Translations under genes and position numbers: made by a program
The notes under the pieces: generated by a model
The model's database searches: none
What the model was told of the DNA's origin: nothing
Seen by the model: the letters and a program-made list of their open reading frames with translations, nothing else
Shown: in pieces, positions 43,937-51,840 of the stretch
How positions within the stretch are numbered: the stretch's first letter is position 1
How the letters are laid out: every line of letters begins with the position of its first letter
NCBI GenBank assembly: GCA_963780345.1
Contig: CAWABU010000001.1
Location: forward strand, 372,001 to 436,000
Direction of reading: 5' to 3'
Length of the DNA stretch: 64,000 nt
From: PALSA-693 sp963780345
GTDB taxonomy: Bacteria; Actinomycetota; Acidimicrobiia; Acidimicrobiales; Palsa-688

Positions 43937-44913
43937 CGGGGGCCTCCGCCCTCGGTGCGGCCGTCCGTAGCGCGTCGGCGTGTTTGGCGCCGCTCGGTGA
44001 GCGGGTCGTCACCGGCGGGGCCCTCGGACCACTGACCACCTACCGGGTGGGCGGACGGGCGGCCCTGCTGGTCACGGTGGCCGGCGAGGATGATCTGGTC
44101 GCGCTCGGGCAGGCCGTCCGGGCGTCGGGCTTGCCGGTCCTCATCATCGGACGGGGATCTAATCTGCTGGTGGCCGATTCGGGTTTCCCGGGCATCGGCG
44201 TCGTCCTCGACCCCTCCAGATTCGGTGCGGTTGACGTGGACGGCACCGTCGTGTGCGCGGGAGGCGCGGTGCCGCTACCCGCCCTGGCTCGCCAGACGGT
44301 GGAGGCCGGCCTGACCGGTCTCGAGTGGGCGGTCGGTGTTCCGGGCTCGGTCGGCGGCGGGGTCCGCATGAACGCGGGCGGCCATGGCTCCGACATCGCT
44401 CACAGCCTGCGTGCTTGCCAGGTGGTCGACCTCGGCGGATCGGGGCCCACCGACGTCGTCCGGGTGAGTGGCCTCGACCTGCATTTCGGTTACCGCACCT
44501 CCGCCATCCGGCCCTCGCAGGTGGTGGTGGCAGCAGAGTTTCAGGCCCGCCGAGGTGACCGGGACTCGGGGCGGGCGACCATCCGCGACATCGTGCGCTG
44601 GCGGCGACAACATCAGCCCGGCGGGCAGAACGCCGGCTCGGTGTTCACCAACCCGCCAGGCGAACCGCCGGCCAACTCGGCCGGTTGGCTCATCGAGAAG
44701 GCCGGATGCAAGGGCCGGCGGTTGGGGAGCGCCATGGTGTCGCCCAAGCATGCCAACTTCATCCAGGCGGACGACGGTGGATCCGCCGACGATGTCCGGC
44801 AGTTGATGGAAGTCGTGCGCCGCGAGGTGCAACGCGTGCATGGCGTCGATCTGCGTCCGGAAGTGCGGCTGGTCGGCTTCGACAAAGTCTCAACCTCTAC
44901 TGGAGAGTTATGA
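43933..44913 (+). CDS. murB: UDP-N-acetylenolpyruvoylglucosamine reductase MurB
   Basis: FAD enzyme reducing UDP-GlcNAc-enolpyruvate to UDP-MurNAc with NADPH. 326 residues: TTYRVGGRAAL, IGRGSNLLVADSGFPG (FAD binding), EWAVGVPGSVGGGVRMNAGG, the catalytic Ser region QNAGSVFTNP, and SPKHANFIQ. Overlaps murC and ftsQ by ATGA at each end. Presence of murB inside the dcw cluster between murC and ftsQ is the Gram-positive-like order. Confidence 0.96.
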   Translation: MTGASALGAAVRSASACLAPLGERVVTGGALGPLTTYRVGGRAALLVTVAGEDDLVALGQAVRASGLPVLIIGRGSNLLVADSGFPGIGVVLDPSRFGAVDVDGTVVCAGGAVPLPALARQTVEAGLTGLEWAVGVPGSVGGGVRMNAGGHGSDIAHSLRACQVVDLGGSGPTDVVRVSGLDLHFGYRTSAIRPSQVVVAAEFQARRGDRDSGRATIRDIVRWRRQHQPGGQNAGSVFTNPPGEPPANSAGWLIEKAGCKGRRLGSAMVSPKHANFIQADDGGSADDVRQLMEVVRREVQRVHGVDLRPEVRLVGFDKVSTSTGEL

Positions 44914-46256
44914 TGGCCGGAGCCCCGCCGGAGCGTCCTGGCACCCGGTCCCCGACCGCGACCAGGCCTGGTGGGCCCGGGTCGGGCCGATCGGGCCGGT
45001 CGGGCCGGTCGACCCGGACGGACGAGGCCACGCGGCCGGGCCAGTCGGCCGGAACGCGCCAGTCGCACAGAACAGGCCAGCCGCCCGGAACCGGAACAGG
45101 CCAGTCGGCCGGAACGGGCCAGTCGGCCGGAACGGGCCAATCGGCCGGAACGGGCCAGTCGGCCGGAACGGGCCAGTCGCCCGGAACGGGCCAGCCGCCC
45201 GGAACGGGCCAGCCGGCCAGAACAGGCCAGTCGGCCGGAACGGGCCGGTCGGCCAGAACCAGCCGGCCGGCCAGCGCGCCGGCTACGGCCAGTTCGGGCG
45301 GAGCGGCCAGGTCGGGACGACCGGCCAGCTCAGTGTCCGGTCGCGGCCGATTGCCCATCGACCCGCGTTTCGCCCGCCGCCTGATCGAGGTCCGCCGCCA
45401 GGAGAGCCGCCGGCGGCTGCGCATCCTGGCGGCCGCCGGTGTGGCTGTTCTGCTGGTGGCGGGGGCGGTGGGGTCGCTCTACATCCCCTGGCTGATGTCG
45501 TTCCGGCATGTCCGGATCGCGGCCGTGGGCGCCGTCTCCCGGGCCCAGGTGCTCTCTGTCACCGGGCTGAGCCACCCGCGACCCCTTATCGAGATCGACA
45601 CCGGCCAGCTGGCGGCGCGCCTTGACGCGGTGGCCGACCTGGGGGGCGCCCGGGTCAGGCGATCCTGGCCGGTGACGGTCGTTGTCGGCGTTACCCAGCG
45701 GACACCGGTCGCAGCCGTGCCTCGACCGGCGACGGGGAGTGTGGCCGCCGGCTGGGCGACCGTCGATGCGACCGGTCGGGTTCTCGCCGATATGGCGGGT
45801 CCGCCCCCCGGATTGCCGATCGTGCAGAACGCCGGACCGGTCCCGCCTCTCGGCCAGTGGCTGACAGGGTCGGCGGGTCCGGGCGTGGACCCGCTACCGC
45901 CGGCAGGTCTCGGTTCCCCCCGCGGGCGGTCGCTCGTCGACCTCGACGCCGCGCCCGACAGCGCGGCCGTGCCGACCGGAACCGCCGCCGCTCTCGCCGT
46001 CTCGGCCGCGCTGCCGGTATCGCTGCGCGCCATGGTCCAGAGCGTCCGCGCAGGGCCCGGGAGCCAGCTGCGGATGGCCGTCCTGCCTGCCACCATCGCC
46101 TCGGGATCTATCCCGGTGACCCTCGGTGACGGGTCGCTCCTGAGCCAGAAATTGACGGCCCTGGGCGCCTTGCTGACCCAGGGGGGTCTCTCCGGAGCGG
46201 CGGGCATCGATCTGACCGTCCCCGACCGTCCGGCGGTGGCCACAGCGCGGTCTTGA
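44910..46256 (+). CDS. ftsQ: Cell division protein FtsQ with hexapeptide-repeat tail
   Basis: Bitopic divisome scaffold. Recognised by position before ftsZ, one membrane helix near residues 172-192 (GVAVLLVAGAVGSLYIPW) and a POTRA domain (FRHVRIAAVGAVSRAQVL ... PRPLIEIDTGQLAARLDA, RRSWPVTVVVGVTQRTPVA). The 448 residues include about 165 cytoplasmic residues, dominated by Gln-Ser-Ala-Gly-Thr-Gly repeats and Arg/Ser/Gly-rich sequence, far longer than usual. ATG 44910 overlaps murB (ATGA), with GGAGAG upstream. Confidence 0.9.
   Translation: MMAGAPPERPGTRSPTATRPGGPGSGRSGRSGRSTRTDEATRPGQSAGTRQSHRTGQPPGTGTGQSAGTGQSAGTGQSAGTGQSAGTGQSPGTGQPPGTGQPARTGQSAGTGRSARTSRPASAPATASSGGAARSGRPASSVSGRGRLPIDPRFARRLIEVRRQESRRRLRILAAAGVAVLLVAGAVGSLYIPWLMSFRHVRIAAVGAVSRAQVLSVTGLSHPRPLIEIDTGQLAARLDAVADLGGARVRRSWPVTVVVGVTQRTPVAAVPRPATGSVAAGWATVDATGRVLADMAGPPPGLPIVQNAGPVPPLGQWLTGSAGPGVDPLPPAGLGSPRGRSLVDLDAAPDSAAVPTGTAAALAVSAALPVSLRAMVQSVRAGPGSQLRMAVLPATIASGSIPVTLGDGSLLSQKLTALGALLTQGGLSGAAGIDLTVPDRPAVATARS
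45047..45262 (+). repeat. 18-bp tandem array in ftsQ
   Basis: About ten to twelve in-frame copies of CCAGTCGGCCGGAACGGG encode the six-residue Gln-Ser-Ala-Gly-Thr-Gly unit; the central copies (about 45110-45180) are nearly identical, suggesting recent expansion. Confidence 0.9.
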
Positions 46257-46586
46257 CGGCACGCCAATCTCCCGGTACTCTCTCGACCCTCCCCGTAGGT
46301 TGACCTCACTCTCTACTATATATCGAGGGTTCGGGAGTGTTTCTGCTCGAGATCCCCCGATTCGATCTGCTGACGTGGCAGGCTGACTGGACATGGATTG
46401 CGGCTTGTTGTTGACCGGCCGTCCCATCGCCGAGGCGGGTCAGTCCTGTGACGATCGCTGCTCGTCCACTCCCACCCCACTCACCGCCCCCCTTTCTCAG
46501 CCCCGTCCCATCCCATCCAGGATTTGACCGCTATCGATAGCCAGCCGGACATGGGCCGAGCTGGTGTTGTACCCGGGAGGGTCAAC
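46257..46586 (+). promoter_or_regulatory. ftsQ-ftsZ intergenic region with probable ftsZ promoter
   Basis: 330 bases without a gene. GTAGGTTGACC (46295-46305) followed by an AT-rich CTACTATATATCG (46313-46325) stands out in GC-rich DNA. A TTGACC -35 is clear but no hexamer lies at ideal spacing, so the exact -10 is open. The end of the region has the ftsZ ribosome-binding site GGGAGG (46575-46580). Separate ftsZ promoters at this place are known in other actinobacteria. Confidence 0.5.
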
Positions 46587-47666
46587 ATGGCCGCTGCTGC
46601 GCAGAACTACATCGCCGTCATCAAGGTCGTCGGCATCGGCGGCGGAGGGGTCAACGCGGTAGACCGCATGATCGACGCCGGCTTGAAGGGCGTCGAGTTC
46701 ATCGCCGTCAACACCGACGCCCAGGCGCTGTTGATGAGCGATGCCGATGTGAAACTCGACATCGGCCGTCAACTCACCCGGGGACTCGGCGCGGGGAGCG
46801 ACCCCGAAGTGGGGCGGGCCGCCGCCGAGGAGCACCGGGAGGAGATCGAAGAAGTCCTCAAGGGCGCGGACATGGTGTTCATCACCGCCGGCAAGGGTGG
46901 TGGCACAGGAACCGGTGGGGCGCCGGTCGTCGCCGAAGTGGCCAAGTCGCTCGGCGCGCTCACCATCGGCGTGGTGACCCGGCCGTTCGGTTTCGAGGGT
47001 CGGCGCCGGTCGGTGCAGGCCGAGGCCGGAATCCAGCGGCTCAAAGAAAAGGTCGACACCCTCATCGTCATCCCCAACGACCGGTTGCTCACCGTGTCCA
47101 ACGACAAGACGTCGATGGTCAACGCCTTCAAGATGGCGGACGAGGTCCTCCTTCAGGGCGTCCAGGGCATCACCGACCTGATCACCACGCCGGGACTGAT
47201 CAATACCGACTTCGCCGACGTGAAGATGATCATGAACAACGCCGGCACCGCCATCATGGGCATCGGCACGGCCTCCGGCGACAACCGGGCCGTCACCGCC
47301 GCCAAACTGGCCATCACCTCGCCGTTGCTCGAAGCCTCGATCGAAGGGGCCCGGGGGATCCTGCTCAACATCGCCGGCGGCAGCGATATTGGCCTCTTCG
47401 AGGTCAATGAGGCGGCGGAGATCATTCACGGCGTCGCCCATCCCGACGCCAATATCATCTTCGGTCAGGTCATCGACGACTCCATGGGTGACGAGGTGCG
47501 CGTAACCGTTATCGCCGCCGGCTTCGAACGGTGGGACGACCAACCGGTGCGTGACCGATCGACCAGCTCCGGGATCGGGCTCCTCGAGACCGAGCGTGAG
47601 CTCCGCGATGAGGAGGAGCTGAGCCTGGCCAGCGACGAGTTCGACGTTCCGGACTTCCTGAAGTAG
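46587..47666 (+). CDS. ftsZ: Cell division GTPase FtsZ
   Basis: Tubulin homologue forming the Z ring. 359 residues: IGGGGVNAVDRMI, NTDAQAL, the tubulin loop GKGGGTGTGGAPVVAE, PFGFEGRRR, NDRLL and the T7 loop region. The C terminus DEFDVPDFLK is the short peptide bound by SepF in bacteria lacking FtsA; sepF lies 1.6 kb downstream. ATG 46587 follows GGGAGG by six bases; an in-frame upstream ATG (46524) lacks conservation. Confidence 0.98.
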   Translation: MAAAAQNYIAVIKVVGIGGGGVNAVDRMIDAGLKGVEFIAVNTDAQALLMSDADVKLDIGRQLTRGLGAGSDPEVGRAAAEEHREEIEEVLKGADMVFITAGKGGGTGTGGAPVVAEVAKSLGALTIGVVTRPFGFEGRRRSVQAEAGIQRLKEKVDTLIVIPNDRLLTVSNDKTSMVNAFKMADEVLLQGVQGITDLITTPGLINTDFADVKMIMNNAGTAIMGIGTASGDNRAVTAAKLAITSPLLEASIEGARGILLNIAGGSDIGLFEVNEAAEIIHGVAHPDANIIFGQVIDDSMGDEVRVTVIAAGFERWDDQPVRDRSTSSGIGLLETERELRDEEELSLASDEFDVPDFLK

Positions 47667-47712
47667 TGCCGGCGGACACGCGAGCGAGACAGGCGGGCGC
47701 CAGCGGTCACGA

Positions 47713-48504
47713 GTGTCGGCTCCGGCGCAACACCCGGGATCGGCCCACGGGCGGCAATCGCCGCCTCGCCGGTGGCGACCGCCGGTATGGCCCGGGCCCC
47801 GGGTGATCGTGGCCTCCAACGGTGCTCATCCCGCCGATTGGACGCTTGCGGCGGGAATTCGGGTGCGCAGTACCGGCTGCGCCGACGGTGATCTGGCCGG
47901 AGCGAGCCGGATGGGCGCGGGCGGGACGGTCGAGCGCCGGCGCCGCTCCGTGGTCGATCTGCCCTGGACGTTGCTCGAGCAGGTGCACGGGGCGCGGGCG
48001 GTGGTCGTGGAACGGCCGGGAGCGGCATCGGGCACAGAGGCCGACGCCGCCGTAACCACGGCGAGCGGGGCCGCGCTGGCGGTTCTGACCGCAGACTGCG
48101 CCCCGGTGGCGTTTGCCAGCCCGGAGTCGATCCTGGGCGTCGCCCACGCGGGATGGAAGGGCCTGCGGGCCGGAGTCGTCGAGGCGACGGTCACCACCAT
48201 GCGCCGCCTCGGCGCGACGCGCATCGAGGCGGTCCTCGGCCCGTGCATCCACCCGTGCTGCTACTCGTTTGGATCGGAGGACCTGGATCGGCTGGCGGCC
48301 CGCCTGGGCGAGCAGGTGCGCGCCGTCGATCGGAACGGGTCGCCGGCCTTTGATCTCCCGGGCGGGGTGAAGGCGGCCCTGCAGTCGTCGGGGGTCGTCC
48401 TGGTGGGCGAAGCCGACATCTGCACCGGTTGCTCGGACGATCATTGGTCATGGCGCCAGTCCGGCCTCCCGTTCCGCCAGGCGACTGTCGTATGGCGACC
48501 GTGA
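47713..48504 (+). CDS. pgeF: Purine nucleoside phosphorylase / YfiH-type (PgeF)
   Basis: Member of the multicopper-oxidase-like DUF152 family, reported to act as purine nucleoside phosphorylase or to hydrolyse mispaired muropeptide precursors. 263 residues with TADCAPVAFASP, VAHAGWKGLRAG and GPCIHPCCYSFG, holding the conserved Cys/His metal site. GTG 47713. It is the usual gene after ftsZ in Gram-positives. The next gene overlaps its end. Confidence 0.92.
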   Translation: MSAPAQHPGSAHGRQSPPRRWRPPVWPGPRVIVASNGAHPADWTLAAGIRVRSTGCADGDLAGASRMGAGGTVERRRRSVVDLPWTLLEQVHGARAVVVERPGAASGTEADAAVTTASGAALAVLTADCAPVAFASPESILGVAHAGWKGLRAGVVEATVTTMRRLGATRIEAVLGPCIHPCCYSFGSEDLDRLAARLGEQVRAVDRNGSPAFDLPGGVKAALQSSGVVLVGEADICTGCSDDHWSWRQSGLPFRQATVVWRP

Positions 48505-49208
48505 GCCCGCCGGCGAAGTCGGTGCCTCCGGGGGTCGAGGTGCTCCCGACGCCAGAATCGATCGCATCGCGGCTCCGGGACGTGCGCCGGCGGATAAAGG
48601 CCGCCGGCCGCGACCCCGATTCGCTTCGCATCGTCGCGGTGACCAAAGGGTGGACATGGGAGATCGTCGAGGCGGCCCGATCGGCAGGGCTTCCCGACGT
48701 GGGCGAAAACTATGCCCAGGAGCTGCTGGCCAAGGCGGCGGCCCGACCGCAGGAGGTGCGATGGCATTTCCTCGGCCCCGTCCAGCGCAACAAGGTCAAG
48801 CGTCTGGCGCCACTGGTGTCGACGTGGCACGGCATCGATCGGCCGGTCGCCGCCGACGCCGTCGCCGCCGCCTGTCCGGGGGTCGAGGTATTTGTTGAGG
48901 TCAACCTGACCGGTATCCCGGGCCGTCCCGGCTGTCGTCCGGAAGAGCTCCCGGCGCTCGTCGACCACTGCCGGAACCGGTCACTCGATTTGAGCGGCTT
49001 GATGACGATCGCCCCTGAGGGCGATCCGACGGGAGCCCGCGAGTGCTTCCGCTGGCTGGCCGGTTCGGCCCGGCAGCTGGGGCTTCGTGAGCTCTCCATG
49101 GGCATGAGCGACGACTTCGAGGTCGCCGCCCAGGAGGGCGCCACCACCCTCCGGTTGGGGCGTGTCCTCTTCGGATCCCGACCCAGGTTGCGGTCGGTAG
49201 CAGGATAG
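48492..49208 (+). CDS. PLP homeostasis protein YggS
   Basis: PLP-binding protein without known catalysis that buffers pyridoxal phosphate. TIM-barrel sequence with PLP Lys in RIVAVTKGWTW, GENYAQELLAKA, WHFLGPVQRNKVK, SGLMTIAP and ELSMGMSDDFEVA. ATG 48492 gives MATVSPPAKS; GTG 48501 (GTGA overlap with the pgeF stop) is an equally good start. About 238 residues. It is regularly found between pgeF and sepF. Confidence 0.94.
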   Translation: MATVSPPAKSVPPGVEVLPTPESIASRLRDVRRRIKAAGRDPDSLRIVAVTKGWTWEIVEAARSAGLPDVGENYAQELLAKAAARPQEVRWHFLGPVQRNKVKRLAPLVSTWHGIDRPVAADAVAAACPGVEVFVEVNLTGIPGRPGCRPEELPALVDHCRNRSLDLSGLMTIAPEGDPTGARECFRWLAGSARQLGLRELSMGMSDDFEVAAQEGATTLRLGRVLFGSRPRLRSVAG

Positions 49209-49235
49209 GCTTTTCGGTTTAGTGGGAGGCTGCTG

Positions 49236-49754
49236 ATGGCATCAGGGATCGTGCGTAAGGCCATGGTGTACCTGGGTCTCACCGACGACGAGTTCGAGGA
49301 CTTCGAGGGCTACGACGAGGGTGGGTCCCCGTCGCCCCGGCGCCAGCCCGAGGTCGCCGAGACCAATTCGGGTCAGGTGTCCGCAGTGCGGCCTCTCAGC
49401 CGGGACGCGACCGACGTGTCCAATGGCGTCACGGTGACGCCTCGACCTGCGATCGTGCGTCCGATCACGCCGATGCAGAGCGCCAAAGTTCACGTGGTCG
49501 CGCCGGCCAAGTTCGCGGACGCCCAGGAGATCGGGGATCGCTTCAAGAGCGGCCAGCCGGTCATCGTCAACCTTCAGGCCAATGAGCGGGAGCTGGCGCG
49601 TCGCATGATCGACTTCTGCAGCGGGGTGACGTACGCCCTGGCGGGGAGCATGGACAAGGTCGCCGACCAGGTATTCCTGTTGACCCCGTCCAACGTGGAG
49701 GTGTCCGCGGAGGAGAAGCGGCGGTTGCAGGAACGCGGCCTGTACCGGTCCTGA
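49236..49754 (+). CDS. sepF: Cell division protein SepF
   Basis: Membrane anchor of FtsZ in actinobacteria. N-terminal amphipathic region (SGIVRKAMVYLGL), acidic linker (DDEFEDFEGYDEG), and the SepF fold with VHVVAPAKFADAQEIGDRF, VIVNLQANERELARRM and DFCSGVTYALAG. 172 residues. ATG 49236 preceded by GGGAGG with a six-base gap; TAGGCT (49206-49211) may be its own -10. Confidence 0.96.
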   Translation: MASGIVRKAMVYLGLTDDEFEDFEGYDEGGSPSPRRQPEVAETNSGQVSAVRPLSRDATDVSNGVTVTPRPAIVRPITPMQSAKVHVVAPAKFADAQEIGDRFKSGQPVIVNLQANERELARRMIDFCSGVTYALAGSMDKVADQVFLLTPSNVEVSAEEKRRLQERGLYRS

Positions 49755-49885
49755 TAGGCCACTTTCGTGCAAACGCGGCGCCGGCGAGGCGAGGGCTGTC
49801 CGATCGAGTTTTCGACCTGCCCACCCGTGTCGCCGTTTGGTGGTCCGGCTGAGCCCCCCTATTCGCAAACGCAAAGCTCAAGTTC

Positions 49886-50149
49886 GTGAGCTTTCACGGG
49901 GGTAACATTCTCTACGACCTCGGTCAGCTCTACGTGCTCATCCTGGTGTTGCGAGCGGTGCTGAGCTGGTTTCCGTACAGCTCGGATTCTCCCATCAATC
50001 CGGTCCGCCGGGTGGTATTCACGCTCACCGAACCGGTACTGGCGCCTTTTCGCCGGGTGATCCCGCCGGTCGGCATGTTCGATCTGTCGTTTTTGGTGGC
50101 CTTCATCGTCGTCGAAGTGATTGTCAGTCAGGTGCTGTCCCGCCTGTAG
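49886..50149 (+). CDS. YggT family membrane protein
   Basis: An 87-residue two-helix membrane protein. Contains LILVLRAVLSWFPYSSDSPINPVRRVVFTLTEP split across the usual YggT motif (SWFP, NPVRR, TEPVLAPFRRVIPP). Function unknown; YggT proteins are linked to membrane organisation and division, and the gene sits between sepF and divIVA as in other actinobacteria. GTG 49886. The 130 bases upstream hold nothing recognised. Confidence 0.92.
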   Translation: MSFHGGNILYDLGQLYVLILVLRAVLSWFPYSSDSPINPVRRVVFTLTEPVLAPFRRVIPPVGMFDLSFLVAFIVVEVIVSQVLSRL

Positions 50150-50301
50150 GCGGCCTGCCGCCCGCGAGCTGGTCGGCGAAAACTCAATTGGTTAATCAGG
50201 CCTCCTGCCGGCGCTTCCGACCGGCCGGTGGGTGGAGTCGAGTGCCCGGTCCGCCCTCTGAGTGAGCGGCGCCGGTCACGGATCGGGGCCAGCCCCCGAA
50301 C

Positions 50302-50307
50302 TACCAT
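50302..50307 (+). promoter_or_regulatory. -10 box for leaderless divIVA transcript
   Basis: TACCAT ends exactly six bases before the divIVA ATG (50314), with no ribosome-binding site in between. The 164-base spacer 50150-50313 contains no other feature I can support. Confidence 0.5.
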
Positions 50308-50313
50308 GGCCCC

Positions 50314-51153
50314 ATGGACGTCACGGCCAAGACGCTGCGTGAGGTGGAGTTCCGCGAGAAGATGCGCGGCTACCACCCCGAGGATGTCGACCACTTCCTC
50401 GAGGAAGTAGCCGCCGGCCTCGAGGTCATGCAGGACCGTGTCCGCCAGGCGATGGAGCGGGCCCAGCGCGCTGAAGCGGCCGCCTCCGAGGCGGGCGGCA
50501 ACGACGAGACCTTGCGCAAGACCCTGGTGCTCGCCCAGCGCACGGCCGACATGGCGGTCCAGGAGGCGAGGGAGCAAGCGGCCCGGATTCTCGCCGGCGC
50601 CGAGCAGCAGGCCCAGGGCATCATCGCCGATGCCGAGGAGCGGAGCCGGCGCACCATCGAGGACGCGACGGCCGAGTCCCGATCCGAGTTGGCCCGCCTC
50701 GAGACGTCCCGGGCCCAGGCCCAACAGGACGTGGACACCCTCAATCGCTGGCTGGACGAGCACAAGTCGCTGCTGCTGGAGTCCCTCCGGGAGGCCACCC
50801 AGGCGGTGGAGCGCGGTGGCGCACGGTGGCCGGCACCGTCAACCGTCCCGATCGACACCGGCGGCTTGCCACCGCTCAGCGCCGGTCCGAGCCTGGCGCC
50901 GCCCGCCCCCCAACCGGAGTACGTCGGCGAGGAGACGGCTATGTGGGAAGCGCTGGAGGGCGAACCGCTCGGAGACGCTCCCGACACCGCCCCGGAGACT
51001 CCTCCGCCGGCCGCCGCTGAAGAAGAAGAGGCGCCCCCGGTCGTCTCCGAGACCAACAGCTCTGACGATCGGGCCCTCGACGACTTTTTCGAGGACAGCG
51101 ACGAGATTGGCGAGGACCGTCGCTTCGGTGGACGGCTCCGGCGCCGCCGCTAG
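50314..51153 (+). CDS. divIVA: DivIVA/Wag31 polar growth protein
   Basis: Coiled-coil protein that marks curved membrane and organises polar growth or septation. N-terminal lipid-binding domain (TAKTLREVEFREKMRGYHPEDVD) followed by a long coiled coil (residues about 30-170), a Pro-rich linker, and an acidic C terminus ending in DDRALDDFFEDSDEI plus basic GGRLRRRR. 279 residues. Confidence 0.94.
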   Translation: MDVTAKTLREVEFREKMRGYHPEDVDHFLEEVAAGLEVMQDRVRQAMERAQRAEAAASEAGGNDETLRKTLVLAQRTADMAVQEAREQAARILAGAEQQAQGIIADAEERSRRTIEDATAESRSELARLETSRAQAQQDVDTLNRWLDEHKSLLLESLREATQAVERGGARWPAPSTVPIDTGGLPPLSAGPSLAPPAPQPEYVGEETAMWEALEGEPLGDAPDTAPETPPPAAAEEEEAPPVVSETNSSDDRALDDFFEDSDEIGEDRRFGGRLRRRR

Positions 51154-51216
51154 CGGCCCCGAACCGGTAGGCGGGGCGAGGCCAGGCCAGACCCGGTCGG
51201 TCCGGTGGAGGCCGTG

Positions 51217-51747
51217 ATGAGCGACGGGTCGACGGAGCCCCGCGACGCGCTCCTCGAGGCCAGCGGGACCGGGCCGGCGGCGTCTGGGGACCGGGAGTGG
51301 GTCCATCTCGTACTCCTGCTGATCACCGGGCTGCTGGTAGTGGCGGGTCTGGTCCTGCTGATCGTCGGTTACGTCAACAACAGCATGACCATCCTTTACG
51401 GGTCGATCGGCTGCGCGGCCCTCGCCGGCGTGATCCTGATCGTGGTCAGCAGGTGGAACCGGCGGCGGGCGGTCGCGATCGTCGGCAGCGGGGCCGGGGC
51501 CGTCGGCGACGCTGTTGGGGCCGGGCCTACTCAGGTGGCGGCGGCGGCCGGGCCCGCCGGCGACGCTGATACGGCCGGGCCGGCTGCGACCGCGGCTGCC
51601 ACCGAGGAGGCGTCGGGGCCCCCCGGGGCCACCGATGCGGTCCGGCCACAACAGGCCAGTGCGGGGCCCGAGCCCGGACCGGCCAGTGCGGGGCCCGAGC
51701 CCGGACCGGCCGGTGACCAGCCCGGCGAGACGCCCGGGCCGGGCTGA
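51217..51747 (+). CDS. Small two-helix membrane protein, low-complexity tail
   Basis: A 176-residue protein with two hydrophobic helices (HLVLLLITGLLVVAGLVLLI and ILYGSIGCAALAGVILIVV) and an Ala/Gly/Pro-rich cytoplasmic tail ending in two copies of a nine-residue SAGPEPGPA-type repeat. ATG 51217 with GGTGGAGG upstream; GTG 51205 is an alternative. No family recognised; location after divIVA suggests membership of the same transcription unit. Confidence 0.72.
   Translation: MSDGSTEPRDALLEASGTGPAASGDREWVHLVLLLITGLLVVAGLVLLIVGYVNNSMTILYGSIGCAALAGVILIVVSRWNRRRAVAIVGSGAGAVGDAVGAGPTQVAAAAGPAGDADTAGPAATAAATEEASGPPGATDAVRPQQASAGPEPGPASAGPEPGPAGDQPGETPGPG
51654..51707 (+). repeat. 2 x 27-bp exact tandem repeat
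   Basis: Two identical 27-base units beginning GGCCAGTGCGGGGCCCGAGC lie head to tail in the last codons of the preceding membrane protein gene. Confidence 0.9.
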
Positions 51748-51840
51748 GCGGTCTGCAGGCGGGCCCCCGGATCGAGGCGCTCAGCCCGGCGTCGGGCTGA
51801 GCGGTCCGCCGGCGGGGCCTCCGGACCGCGGCGCTCAGCC
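51740..51840. terminator. Tandem hairpins between convergent genes
   Basis: CGGGCTGAGCG (51740-51750) pairs perfectly with CGCTCAGCCCG (51778-51788); a second, related hairpin pairs 51795-51807 with 51823-51840 imperfectly. They span the stop codons of the membrane protein gene (51747) and the convergent ileS (51835). The two hairpins look like duplicates. No U tract. Confidence 0.55.

Noticed and set aside
45047..45262. Repeat array resembling a CRISPR
   Set aside because: Contiguous 18-bp units without unique spacers, in frame inside ftsQ; there are no cas genes.
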